Below, piece after piece: positions 17,526 to 26,363 of a stretch of 64,000 bases of DNA; position 1 is the first letter of the stretch, and the number at the start of each line of letters is the position of its first letter. The stretch comes from Bacillota bacterium (GTDB taxonomy: Bacteria > Bacillota > UBA4882 > UBA8346): the NCBI GenBank assembly GCA_023417475.1, contig JAEZFP010000041.1:62001-126000 (forward strand), given 5' to 3'. Made by a program: the position numbers and the translations under genes. The notes beneath the pieces are model-generated. The model was not told the DNA's origin, searched no databases, and worked only from the letters and a program-made list of their open reading frames with translations.

Positions 17526-20051
17526 ATGCTTAAAGGTCTTTTGAATAGACGCGTTTCGAAACGGGTTGCTTTCAAAAATGAAATGAGCTTGCTGCTCGAG
17601 TCCAACGGTCGCGCCATGGCGTTGGCCACAGCAACCAATGTCAGTTCCGGCGGGATTCAATTCTATGTTCCCGAGGGTCTGCTCGAGATTCAGCCCGGGG
17701 AAGAATTGGAACTCATTTTTCATTTGCCGGAGATCGGCGAGGTTAATATCCGTTGCGCAATCCGTTATTTAAATCACGGTAAAGATCGGGACGGGCAGAA
17801 CATTGTCTATTACGGCGGTAAATTTCTTGATATCACCGTCGACACGTTAAAAGGGTTACAGGTTTTTTGCGAGGAGGCGATTTTGGAGGAAAAACCGGTT
17901 GAACCGGTCCATCCGACCGACGCGACCCATCCGGCCCCGCGATCGGATGGGAAGAATCTAGCCTGTTACCTCAAGGAAAATCCGGACCCCAAAAAAATGC
18001 TGACCCAAGAGTCCATTGATCGCTTGGTTACTTTTTTATTGGATTCCGACGCGGATTCCACTGCGGAATCGCAACCCGCGATCCAAACCAGGCCGACGAA
18101 CGTCGCCCAACCGCCGCCGTTAGAGACTCCGGCGGTTCCGGATGCGCCTGTCGCTACCCCGTCCGCTCCGGACTGCCAACCCCTCCCGGTCAATAAAGCC
18201 CAAGCCGCGGCAAACGAAGCACCGGAGCCCCCCCAAGTTGCAACAACCGCGCCGAGCTTCCCCGGAAAACCGGGACGGCCCCGTTTACAAGATATATTCG
18301 GTTTGTTTGGCGATGGACCCACCATCTCCAATAGCACGATCACCTCGTTATTTAACGATCGTTTCGCCGAGGATTCCCACGATGAGAACGGCTCTTTGCC
18401 GCCGTTGAACTATATGGCCGATCCGGAAGGTCCGGTGGCGGCCAGTCAGAGCGCGGCGCCGCTTCCGGACCTTCCGGTTTCCGGGGAACCTCAATCTCCT
18501 GCGGAACCAACGTCAGCTCAACCGGAACCTAATGTCATAACTGACTTTTCCAAGCTGACCGACGCCACTCGGGAAACGGACGAGCGAACGCCAACACCGC
18601 TACCCGCCCTGGATGCCCCAGTCGGGCTGGGCGAGCTGGAATTGCCGGCGCCGCCGCCTTCCGTTATCCCTGCGCTCCAAGACGACGCCCAACTCGATCC
18701 CGAGGCGCCGGGGACGATTGCCAATCGTTCGCGTTTTCAAAGTTTCTTCAATCTTTTTCATAACAACGGCAATGAAAAAACCGAGCCGCCCGTCACGACT
18801 GACCTAACGTTCACAAGCAGTTATTCCAATAATGAACCGTTCCCGCCGACCGCCGGACCCGCTGCCGCGGACGAACCGGCGGCGCCACCGCTTGAGCGGC
18901 CAGCGGTAACCGCTTTAGACTCGATTGATACGACACCCGTCAATACGCTATACAATACGCTTTCGCAAACAGCGGCCAAGTCCGAAACGCTCCCGGCCGC
19001 AACCAAGGGTCAGGGTAATCCTTTTGTCGATTTTGGCGGGTTTGAATCGCCTTATCAAAAATTGGTCGACCAAATTGTGACATCAATGGTCGAGCCGGAG
19101 CCCGCCATTCCGGTAAAAAGCGAACCGCCGGCAATCCAGCCCAGTATCAACTCCGTTGGTACTAACCCGTTGCCGGCCCTGTCACCGGAAGCGGAAGCGG
19201 CGCCAGTAAAAATAAGTCCGCCCGTCACCCAGACAGTCGCTCAGCCGGTTCCCAAAACCGAAACGGTCCCACCCGTAACCAATCAACCTGATCCGGCGCC
19301 AAACGTTCTTCCCAAAGCAGTTGCGTTAACCAATCCGGTTGGAACCCCAACCCAGGCTCCCAAACCGGCGGCGCCGGTTCCGGCAAAGAATTTCCCGTTC
19401 AACAGCGATTTGCAACATCCCGAGCTGGCCGGGAATGATACTGTCTTTAACAGCGATCAAAGTTCCATCGACATGTTGGTGACCATGTTGCTCCAGCATG
19501 ACACCACGAACACCGGACGCTCCCAAGCAGCGCCCCCGCCGCCGGCGAAACCGGGAAACCCAATCGAACTTTCCGCGCCCCAACCGACGGCCTTATCCGA
19601 ACCCCAAGCCGATGAACGTCCCGCTTTGCCGCCGCTCTTTCAACATTCGGCCGTTCCGGGAGGCATGCCGGCCAACAATACTTACCTGGAGTTTTTGCAT
19701 TCAATGCCGGAAGCGGCCCCGGAGGTGACGAAAGCCGCTCCGATTCAAGAACCGGAGCTTCCGGCGGATTGCTCCCACATTCAATTAAAAGAAGGTCATT
19801 CGATCCCCGTCTTTATTGAAGATCTTAACATCGGCGGGATTACCGTCCGTTTATCCGAATCCGTTCCCGAAGGCGTCAATGTTTTGGTCAATTTGGCGAT
19901 TGAGGGATTTAACGTTCACAATATCATCGCCAATTGCGAATGGATCGGCCGAAGCCAAAACAGCCAGTTCCTCGCGGGATTTATCTTCCGGCAATTGACT
20001 CCCGAGCAGACCAGTCTGCTCCGGAACATGATTCAACGTTTTACCAGCTGA
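17526..20051 (+). CDS. Large protein with PilZ domains at both ends and a proline-rich disordered middle
   Basis: 841 residues from the ATG at 17526, which follows GAGGTG by 6 nt. Residues 1-125 form a PilZ-like domain (RVSKR at 9-13 and NVSSGG near 38). Residues ~748-841 form a second, degenerate PilZ domain (DLNIGG, no RxxxR). The ~600-residue middle is rich in P, A, E and T and is probably disordered. Within it are short hydrophobic islands: LTQESIDRLVTFLLDSD (160-176), RLQDIFGLFGDG (~252), RFQSFFNLFHNNG (~402), YQKLVDQIVTSMV (~510) and SSIDMLVTMLLQHD (~646). The SxxSIDxLV segments recall EIDALL-type motifs. No signal peptide. It looks like a cytoplasmic c-di-GMP-responsive scaffold; I know no named family. 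Confidence 0.85.
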   Translation: MLKGLLNRRVSKRVAFKNEMSLLLESNGRAMALATATNVSSGGIQFYVPEGLLEIQPGEELELIFHLPEIGEVNIRCAIRYLNHGKDRDGQNIVYYGGKFLDITVDTLKGLQVFCEEAILEEKPVEPVHPTDATHPAPRSDGKNLACYLKENPDPKKMLTQESIDRLVTFLLDSDADSTAESQPAIQTRPTNVAQPPPLETPAVPDAPVATPSAPDCQPLPVNKAQAAANEAPEPPQVATTAPSFPGKPGRPRLQDIFGLFGDGPTISNSTITSLFNDRFAEDSHDENGSLPPLNYMADPEGPVAASQSAAPLPDLPVSGEPQSPAEPTSAQPEPNVITDFSKLTDATRETDERTPTPLPALDAPVGLGELELPAPPPSVIPALQDDAQLDPEAPGTIANRSRFQSFFNLFHNNGNEKTEPPVTTDLTFTSSYSNNEPFPPTAGPAAADEPAAPPLERPAVTALDSIDTTPVNTLYNTLSQTAAKSETLPAATKGQGNPFVDFGGFESPYQKLVDQIVTSMVEPEPAIPVKSEPPAIQPSINSVGTNPLPALSPEAEAAPVKISPPVTQTVAQPVPKTETVPPVTNQPDPAPNVLPKAVALTNPVGTPTQAPKPAAPVPAKNFPFNSDLQHPELAGNDTVFNSDQSSIDMLVTMLLQHDTTNTGRSQAAPPPPAKPGNPIELSAPQPTALSEPQADERPALPPLFQHSAVPGGMPANNTYLEFLHSMPEAAPEVTKAAPIQEPELPADCSHIQLKEGHSIPVFIEDLNIGGITVRLSESVPEGVNVLVNLAIEGFNVHNIIANCEWIGRSQNSQFLAGFIFRQLTPEQTSLLRNMIQRFTS

Positions 20052-20069
20052 GGTTGTCGCACATACCAT

Positions 20070-20102
20070 AAAAGCCGCCTTGACGTTTGAGGCGGCTTTT
20101 TT
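20070..20102 (+). terminator. Terminator after the dual-PilZ gene
   Basis: AAAGCCGCCT / AGGCGGCTTT stem with TTTTTT. An A-run on the other flank means it may also serve the convergent minus-strand operon. Confidence 0.9.
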
Positions 20103-20165
20103 ATGTTTACTAGAGTCGATTTTAATAATTGGGATCGCGGAATCCCCGCTACCGTTACCGTCCAC

Positions 20166-20774
20166 TCACTCCGCCGCAACGGTTTCAGACTGAATTTTAG
20201 CTGGACGCTCTTTCATAAACTTGGCGATCATGAAATCGCGGGACATCCAGACTTCATAGGGATCCATCGTCCGTTTGAGCGCTGCTTTCTTTTTTGTTTC
20301 AAAAGAATAATAAACCAACCGCAACATGGATTCCCAAAATCCCAGCCACCACCGATTCCAGCCCTTGGCGATCGGGATCATGGTAAACCCCAAACGACGC
20401 GCTCCGGCCGCTAAGACATTGACCCCATAAAAGGCCCGGACCGCCGCCGGTACTTTTCCTTCCAAACCCGCCTTCGCGAGTGTTTTAAATTCCTGTTTGA
20501 TCAGCTCCATCAAACGCCATTCCATGGAACGTCCGGAATGTTCCGCCGCCAGCTCGGTAATTTTAATATTTGAAAAATGGATTTCCCCTACGATTTCGCC
20601 GGGACGAATCACGGTTTGATCGTTCAATTCGAGCGGCTGTTTCGCTTCATACGGATGATAACAGACTAAAATCAGACCAATCGCCGAACCCGGCACCGGT
20701 TCCGCACCGACCTTTTTAAGATAACGCCGGTCAATGGCTTGTCCTAGCCGCCGCAGTATGGGTAGGCCGTTCAT
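20166..20774 (-). CDS. YkoP-like protein
   Basis: 202 residues, no signal peptide or clear membrane span. The text (DRRYLKKVGAEPVPGSAIG, GEIVGEIHFSNIKIT, ESMLRLVYYSFETKKKA) resembles the YkoP group that accompanies polysaccharide deacetylases in Bacillus-type genomes. It overlaps the deacetylase gene by 44 nt and is the last gene of a four-gene envelope operon. Biochemical role unknown. Confidence 0.65.
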   Translation of the reverse strand: MNGLPILRRLGQAIDRRYLKKVGAEPVPGSAIGLILVCYHPYEAKQPLELNDQTVIRPGEIVGEIHFSNIKITELAAEHSGRSMEWRLMELIKQEFKTLAKAGLEGKVPAAVRAFYGVNVLAAGARRLGFTMIPIAKGWNRWWLGFWESMLRLVYYSFETKKKAALKRTMDPYEVWMSRDFMIAKFMKERPAKIQSETVAAE

Positions 20775-21486
20775 GTTTTAATCCTCCCGCCATGTCTTCT
20801 AAGGTTGCAAACTGCCAACCCCGCTCCTTGCAATAACTGATGAACTCCGGTAATGCCGCGACGGTGTTGGCCGGAGCGCCCGGTTCTCCGCCCGCGTCAT
20901 GCAACACGATCACGGAACCCGGCCGCACCCGTTTTTTCAAACGGCGCAAGATCCCCGCGACCCCGGTCCGGGCTTGCCAATCCTGGGCGTTGGCCGACCA
21001 TAACACCAACTGCAAATTAAGTTGTCGCGCGGCGAAGTATTGAAATAGATTACAGGCGCCCCAAGGGGGCCGGAACCAACGCAATTTTACTCCGCTGATA
21101 CGGGAAAGAACTTTCCAGCCTTCCCCTATGGTTTTGATGCTTTGCGACGCCAGTAAACCATAGGCATGCGTGTGCTGGTGGGTGTGCAAACCGATTTCAT
21201 GCCCTTCGGCTACCATCCGTTGCACCAAAGCCGGATAAGTCGCGGCGCGTTGCCCCACCAAAAAAAAGACCGCCGGAACCGCCCGTTCTTTTAAGAGGTC
21301 CAATATTTGCGGAGTCGTCTCCGGATTGGGCCCGTCATCAAAGGTCAAGCAGATTTTGGGCCGGGGATCCTTACGGCCCCGCCTGATCACCCCGGGCGCG
21401 ATCCAACGGACGTAATAGTCGGTGGCGGGGTAGATCCAAAACCAAAAACTGATCAGAAAGGTGCAAAAAATGACCGCAAGAAACAT
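20731..21486 (-). CDS. Polysaccharide deacetylase (NodB/CE4 family)
   Basis: Membrane-anchored or secreted carbohydrate esterase, 251 residues with an N-terminal hydrophobic segment (FLAVIFCTFLISFWFWI). CE4 motifs are present: TFDDGP at residues 48-53, the HxxxH-type block in GLHTHQHTHAY, RFRPPWG-like WFRPPWG and VLHDAGG. The ATG at 21486 has GAGG 7 nt upstream. It starts 3 nt before the MFS stop codon and overlaps the YkoP-like gene, so all are co-expressed. The substrate could be peptidoglycan or another exopolymer. Confidence 0.93.
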   Translation of the reverse strand: MFLAVIFCTFLISFWFWIYPATDYYVRWIAPGVIRRGRKDPRPKICLTFDDGPNPETTPQILDLLKERAVPAVFFLVGQRAATYPALVQRMVAEGHEIGLHTHQHTHAYGLLASQSIKTIGEGWKVLSRISGVKLRWFRPPWGACNLFQYFAARQLNLQLVLWSANAQDWQARTGVAGILRRLKKRVRPGSVIVLHDAGGEPGAPANTVAALPEFISYCKERGWQFATLEDMAGGLKHERPTHTAAARTSH

Positions 21487-21488
21487 CA

Positions 21489-22772
21489 CTACGCCTCATT
21501 TTTTAATTGATACTGATGATACGGATAAATCAAATACACCAGAGCCATGATGGCCAGACAAACGCTACTGACGTAAAACGGAGTGGTTAAACCGGTTAAG
21601 GCCAATCCGCCGATCTTGCCGCTAACTTCTCCGAGGAACCCGCCTATTAAAGGGCCTAGTCCAAATCCCAAACCCTCCACCGACATAAAGAGGCCCATCA
21701 GCACCCCCCGGTGTTCCGGCGGAATCGCCCCGGCCAACAAAGCGTTCCAAGCCGGTTGAATCAACGCATAGGAGAATCCGACAATTCCCACAATCCACCA
21801 GATGTTATGGCGGTCCGCGAAGATTACCATCCCCAGCAACGAGCTGGCCGCGAGCGCAAAACCGGAGACTAAAAAGCCTTTGGTTCCCCAATGATCGGCC
21901 AGGCGACCCACGGGAATCATGCACAAAATCACCACGGCGCCGCCGATCAATAGCAACACGCTATATTGCGCTTCGGTAATACCCACTTTATTAACGGCAA
22001 ACCGCAGGATATTCGGAAAAAGCAGACCCAACGACATGGTCTGGAAAAACATGCCGGGGATCAACCCTTTCACTTCCCATAACCGTTGCAGAACCGCCTT
22101 TAACTTCTGCCGTTTCTTGTGCCCCGATTCCGGTTTGATCTGATGCGAATGCGGCAGCCGCTGCCAGCCAAGCCAACCCAAGGCGGCGATGATCACCGCG
22201 GCCACCGCTACCGCCGTTAATAAGAAAAAGCCGGTTTGATAAGCGTTGAAAACCGGAAGATGTAAATTTTGCACCAAATCGCTGTCGATCAGGAACCCCA
22301 TTAAGACGGGACCCGCGCCGCCACCGGTCAACCAAACCACCGAAATGATGCTGATCATGGTCGCCCGTTTTTCTTCCCCGGTAATCCGGATGGTGCCGGA
22401 GATCGCCGCAGGCCAGGTCGGCGAGGCGCCCAAGCCAAACAGAATCGCCGCGAGAAGCAAGGCGCCAATGCTCTGATGAAACATTTGAATCAAAACCAGC
22501 CCGCCGAGGACGCCGATACTCCCGGCCAGCAATACCGGCCACGGTCCCTTATGATCAACCAACCAGCCGGCGCCGCTTTTACACAAGTTGTCCGCCAATA
22601 AGTTGGCGGACATAATCATTCCCAAAGCAATGGGACTCATTTTTAAATTCGTTAAAAAACTCGGTAATAAGGTAAGAAACAAGGACATCCGGATGAACTC
22701 AACCGAGGAGATTAGCGCCAGAAACGCTAAGATCACCGGATGGGCAAAAACATTTTGCTTCTGTTTAAGCAC
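21489..22772 (-). CDS. MFS transporter
   Basis: 427 residues with about 12 hydrophobic segments split by a basic central loop (HKKRQKLKAVLQRLWEVK), the standard MFS layout. The motif A-like GWLVDHKGPW and GRLADHWGTKG loops are present in both halves. It overlaps the glycosyltransferase gene by 8 nt and precedes the deacetylase, so it may export or flip a glycolipid or envelope intermediate. Substrate unknown. Confidence 0.9.
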   Translation of the reverse strand: MLKQKQNVFAHPVILAFLALISSVEFIRMSLFLTLLPSFLTNLKMSPIALGMIMSANLLADNLCKSGAGWLVDHKGPWPVLLAGSIGVLGGLVLIQMFHQSIGALLLAAILFGLGASPTWPAAISGTIRITGEEKRATMISIISVVWLTGGGAGPVLMGFLIDSDLVQNLHLPVFNAYQTGFFLLTAVAVAAVIIAALGWLGWQRLPHSHQIKPESGHKKRQKLKAVLQRLWEVKGLIPGMFFQTMSLGLLFPNILRFAVNKVGITEAQYSVLLLIGGAVVILCMIPVGRLADHWGTKGFLVSGFALAASSLLGMVIFADRHNIWWIVGIVGFSYALIQPAWNALLAGAIPPEHRGVLMGLFMSVEGLGFGLGPLIGGFLGEVSGKIGGLALTGLTTPFYVSSVCLAIMALVYLIYPYHQYQLKNEA

Positions 22773-23946
22773 GAACTTCTCTCCTTGAAACCGACTTTAG
22801 ATAGCGGATACTCCGCGAACCTGTTGTGAACAGGTTCAGGATCAATTTCGCGCTTTGCGCCGCGGACTCCGGCGTCCCGATTTTCAGGCAATTGCGATGG
22901 ATTCGTTCCCGAAACGGTTCATCCAAGATCAACCGGTGAATCGCGATTCGTAACCGCCGTTCGCTTTTGGCGACGATCGCCGCCCGGTGGTTCCATAAAT
23001 ACCGGGCGTTGGCCTCTTCATGGCCGGGAGTGGGTTTGTAAATGATCATCGGCAACCCTTGCGCCAAGGCTTCGGAGATGGTGATCCCGCCCGCTTTGGT
23101 GACCAATAGGTCGGCAAAGCCCATCAACTCGACCATATCATCCACATATTGGCAGATCCGCAAATTCGCTTGATTCTTATTGGACGCCTGCAATTTGTCA
23201 TACAGTTCGTGATTGGATCCGGTCAGAACCATCGCTTTGACATTGTCGGGCAGATCTTTTAATAAATGTCCAAATTGAGTCGTGCCAAAAAGCCCGTCAT
23301 TGCCGCCCATAAATAAGATTAACCGATCATCGGGACCGTATCCCAAGGTTTTTTGGGCGGTTGCGCGATCCACGGCGCGCGCGAACTTTGGCATAATCGG
23401 AATCCCCGTCACCGCAATCTTATGCCGGGGAATGCCCCGTTCCTCCAACCCTTGCATAACTTCGGCCGATCCCACCACGTACAGGTCGGTATGAGGGTGA
23501 ACCCACTGACTATGCACACAGATGTCGGTGATCACCGTCACCACCGGGACATTGAGCTCACCAGCCTCTTTCATCTCCGACAGCACTCCGGCCGGGAGGG
23601 GAAAGGTGGAAATGATCATTCGCGGTTGCAACCGGCCCACCAACGTAATCAGCTCCGAATAACCCATCCGATTCAGTCGCCGCTGCCAGAAGGAATCGGG
23701 CGAAATCTTGCCGGTCGCTTGATAGTATAAAGCGTATCCCACCGGAAAATGGCGGATACTTTGGTTATAGCTGAATTGGGTTAAACGGTTTAATAACGGA
23801 AACAGCAGATCGCAATAGTCTACCGTGATAATTCGCAGTCCCGGCGCTTGGGTGTGCAACGCTTGGGTCAATGCCCGCGCAACCTGATTATGCCCGCCGC
23901 CGAAGCTGGCGGAGAGAATGAGGATATCACATTTTTCCTTAACCAC
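22765..23946 (-). CDS. MGDG synthase-like glycosyltransferase (GT28, UgtP type)
   Basis: 393 residues. The N-terminal LSASFGGGHNQVARAL block is typical of the MGDG synthase domain, and the C-terminal half has the GT28 donor site (LVTKAGGITISEALAQGLPM). Such enzymes glycosylate diacylglycerol to make membrane glycolipids or lipoteichoic acid anchors. The start is GTG at 23946 with AAGGGG 10 nt upstream. First gene of the operon with MFS, deacetylase and YkoP-like genes, recalling the B. subtilis yko set. Confidence 0.92.
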   Translation of the reverse strand: MVKEKCDILILSASFGGGHNQVARALTQALHTQAPGLRIITVDYCDLLFPLLNRLTQFSYNQSIRHFPVGYALYYQATGKISPDSFWQRRLNRMGYSELITLVGRLQPRMIISTFPLPAGVLSEMKEAGELNVPVVTVITDICVHSQWVHPHTDLYVVGSAEVMQGLEERGIPRHKIAVTGIPIMPKFARAVDRATAQKTLGYGPDDRLILFMGGNDGLFGTTQFGHLLKDLPDNVKAMVLTGSNHELYDKLQASNKNQANLRICQYVDDMVELMGFADLLVTKAGGITISEALAQGLPMIIYKPTPGHEEANARYLWNHRAAIVAKSERRLRIAIHRLILDEPFRERIHRNCLKIGTPESAAQSAKLILNLFTTGSRSIRYLKSVSRREVRA

Positions 23947-24035
23947 TAAAAATGCACCCCTTCAAATTTGACGGTGGTGTTTTTTAAATAATTTGACAAT
24001 AGGATTTAATTTCCTGCAATTCTTTTTAGAAAACG

Positions 24036-24073
24036 AAAGGGAGATAGTTTAGTTCCGAAAACTTTCTCCCTTT
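24036..24073. repeat. Stem-loop upstream of the glycosyltransferase gene
   Basis: AAAGGGAGATAGTTT and AAACTTTCTCCCTTT form a 15-bp stem with one mismatch and an 8-nt loop. U-runs are poor on both sides, so it is only a weak terminator candidate. The rest of 23947-24328 shows no gene. Confidence 0.5.
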
Positions 24074-24328
24074 GTTCCGTTTGGAACTGCTTTTTAACCT
24101 GAATTGCTTCCGCTGGAAAAAATGCTCGCTAAAACCACTTTGATCCCGTTCATCCGATCTATTATCCATTATACGAAAGTCGCGGGGAAATTATTTAACT
24201 CTTTTAACAATGATTCCCCAAAAACCCATCACGGTTGGGAATTTTCTCCCTGATTAACAAGGCGCATCCGTGGCAATCTATTGATGCCGCATTTACTATT
24301 TGTGACAATATGATGACGAGGTGAAACC

Positions 24329-24568
24329 ATGCTTACTTGTGAAGTTGCGTTACTGCCCCAGGAAACCGTCCATTCCGATGAGATCGTGAACCGTTCGCTG
24401 GCAGCGTTGAAGCAAACCGGAGTCAAACACGAGGTCGGTAATATGAGCACCTATCTTTATAGCGATAATCCTGACGATATCTGGAATGGCGTTAAAGCGA
24501 TCTATAACGAAGCTCAAAAAGCCGGAACCGAGTTTTCAATGTCGATTAATTTGAGCAACAATACGTAA
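24329..24568 (+). CDS. Thiamine-binding protein (MTH1187/YkoF type)
   Basis: 79 residues, a small ferredoxin-like-fold protein of the thiamine-binding group (formerly DUF77). CEVALLPQETVHSDEIVNRS at the start and VGNMSTYLYSD near residue 38 are family hallmarks. GAGGTG lies 6 nt before the ATG. It stands alone with its own terminator. The family binds hydroxymethylpyrimidine or thiamine; the physiological role is unclear. Confidence 0.85.
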   Translation: MLTCEVALLPQETVHSDEIVNRSLAALKQTGVKHEVGNMSTYLYSDNPDDIWNGVKAIYNEAQKAGTEFSMSINLSNNT

Positions 24569-24576
24569 GAACCGGA

Positions 24577-24608
24577 AAGGCTCTGCCGAAGAACGACAGA
24601 GCCTTTTG
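24577..24608 (+). terminator. Terminator after thiamine-binding protein gene
   Basis: AAGGCTCTG / CAGAGCCTT stem with an 11-nt loop and a short TTTT tail. Confidence 0.8.
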
Positions 24609-24653
24609 CGATGTTTTTGATTTGCGCGGAAATACCGCGGATTCGATTGTTAA

Positions 24654-25922
24654 TTAACTGATGGCAAGACCGGCGCTGGCGTACCCCACCACTGCCGTCG
24701 CAATGTCGATTCCGGCGGTGACTGCAGCCGAGAATACCATTAACAACCGCGTTTCGGCAGTGACCGGTATTGCCAGACCGGTGGTGATTCCGGAACTCGT
24801 CGTGCCGATCGCAAGGATCCCGGTAAACGGCGGCGCCAAAGTCACCAATGCGCCCGGAACGGCAGTGAAGGTATCGTCAGGGGTCGGCGACTGGAACAAC
24901 TGCGCGGTAACGGTCACAGTCGAACCAATCAGCGCTAATTCCACCGCTGTGCTTAGATAGGCCGCAATGGCAGTGATGGTTCCGTCTCGGGGGGCCGAGA
25001 AGGCAAAGTTGGTTAATCCGGTTAAATCAATTGCTCCTCCGAGGATGCTAACCCCACTTAAATTGCTACCGAAACCCACCAACCCCGTTGTGCCAAGCAA
25101 TCCCCCCAATACGGTAGTTACCGTAATCGGCGTCCCGGAAGCAAACGGAATGATCGCTCCAGCTCCGACCGGTCCGGTCGCGCCGGTGGCTCCCGCTAAT
25201 CCTGCTGTCCCCGCCGGTCCGGTCGCTCCAGTGGCTCCCGCTAATCCTGCTGTCCCCGCCGGCCCGGTCGCTCCGGTGGCTCCCGCTAATCCTGCCGTTC
25301 CCGCCGGTCCGGTCGCGCCGGTGGCTCCCGCTAATCCTGCCGTCCCCGCCGGTCCGGTCGCCCCGGTGGCTCCCGCTAATCCTGCTGTCCCCGCCGGTCC
25401 GGTCGCCCCGGTGGCTCCCGCTAATCCTGCCGTCCCCGCCGGTCCGGTCGCTCCGGTGGCTCCGGTGGCTCCGGTTTCCCCGACTCCAGGCCCGGCAGGA
25501 CCGGTTGCTCCCGTGGCTCCGGAGTCACCGGGGTCTCCCGGTACACCCGCCGGTCCGGTGGCTCCCGTAGCCCCCAAAAATCCAATTCCGGCCGGTCCGG
25601 TCGCGCCGGTTGCGCCAGCCGGTCCCGTGGGATGGGGAAACGGTAAACTAACGATTAGTTGTTGCAACCGTTGCAGATCTGCCAGCAAAGGATCGAAGAA
25701 ACTGGTGGCGCACTCGCAAATGCTCTGTCGCGAATGAATTTTATCACTGATTACAGCCAAATTGTTAATCGTACACTGGATGTTCCCCGCATTAAAACAA
25801 TTGATCGCGATACTAATATTTTCAAGAAACTGATCTTTGATGTATGACTTAACCGGCAACTGCCTAATTTTCCCTTGAATGATTAGTAGTTGATCGCGAA
25901 TCCCCTGAATAAAATTGATCAA
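24654..25922 (-). CDS. Collagen-like spore-surface protein (BclA/BclB type)
   Basis: About 422 residues. An N-terminal ~100-residue helical head (LLIIQGKIRQLPVKSYI) is followed by a collagen-like G-x-y region of about 160 residues dominated by GATGPAG, then a C-terminal ~150-residue beta-rich domain (FASGTPITVTTVLGG...) of the kind that trimerises exosporium filaments. The central part contains six copies of a 15-residue unit. The start is placed at TTG 25922 with AGAGGTG 6 nt upstream; GTG at 25931 is the alternative. Probably displayed on the spore as glycosylated threonine-rich filaments. No signal peptide, as usual for BclA-like proteins. Confidence 0.88.
   Translation of the reverse strand: MINFIQGIRDQLLIIQGKIRQLPVKSYIKDQFLENISIAINCFNAGNIQCTINNLAVISDKIHSRQSICECATSFFDPLLADLQRLQQLIVSLPFPHPTGPAGATGATGPAGIGFLGATGATGPAGVPGDPGDSGATGATGPAGPGVGETGATGATGATGPAGTAGLAGATGATGPAGTAGLAGATGATGPAGTAGLAGATGATGPAGTAGLAGATGATGPAGTAGLAGATGATGPAGTAGLAGATGATGPVGAGAIIPFASGTPITVTTVLGGLLGTTGLVGFGSNLSGVSILGGAIDLTGLTNFAFSAPRDGTITAIAAYLSTAVELALIGSTVTVTAQLFQSPTPDDTFTAVPGALVTLAPPFTGILAIGTTSSGITTGLAIPVTAETRLLMVFSAAVTAGIDIATAVVGYASAGLAIS
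25186..25455. repeat. Six tandem 45-bp repeats within the collagen-like gene
   Basis: The sequence GCTAATCCTGC recurs at 45-bp steps from 25195, encoding GTAGLAGATGATGPA on the minus strand. Copies differ at only a few third positions, so the array is recent or homogenised and may vary in length. Confidence 0.9.
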
Positions 25923-26191
25923 CGATTTCACCTCTCATGAAATTACGACTTACCATGACGGTTCCACTCTAGATAAACTCTCTTGTCAGTAGCGGACCGA
26001 AGCTTAAAATCCCAACCAGCAACCTTTATAACAATATATTACTTCGGAACTGTGAAAAAGGAACTTGGGCCAATGGCATATTCTCGGAAATTTTGCTCCA
26101 AGCAGTTTTCCGCCCCGTGCACGACACAGTCCCCAGTCGTTTTGGAACGTGCCAAAACCATTTTGACAGCTCGCTCAAACTAAACAAAAAA

Positions 26192-26303
26192 AGCCCCTGA
26201 AAAACCTCCGACTCGAAAGAATTGACCTACAATATATCGTATTGAACCCTCTTCAGGCTATCAATATATTGTAGGTCAATGGTTCCGAAGTTTTTCAGCG
26301 GCT
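26192..26303. mobile_element. MITE-like palindromic element, copy 3
   Basis: An inverted repeat of ~112 bp. The outer arms AGCCCCTGAAAAACCT and AGCCGCTGAAAAACTT surround inner arms ATTGACCTACAATATAT that match copy 2. It lies upstream of the collagen-like gene and downstream of the esterase. No clear target duplication was found for this copy. Confidence 0.7.
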
Positions 26304-26363
26304 TACTGAAAAATCACTTCTTCAATGGCCAGCTCCCTGATCAAATGTAACGATCACCCGGAC

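Noticed and set aside
24967..25737. 256-codon plus-strand frame of PAGPVAPVAP repeats
   Set aside because: Antisense image of the collagen-like gene's repeats.
25983..26183. 66-codon plus-strand frame
   Set aside because: No site, and it covers the upstream region of the collagen-like gene.
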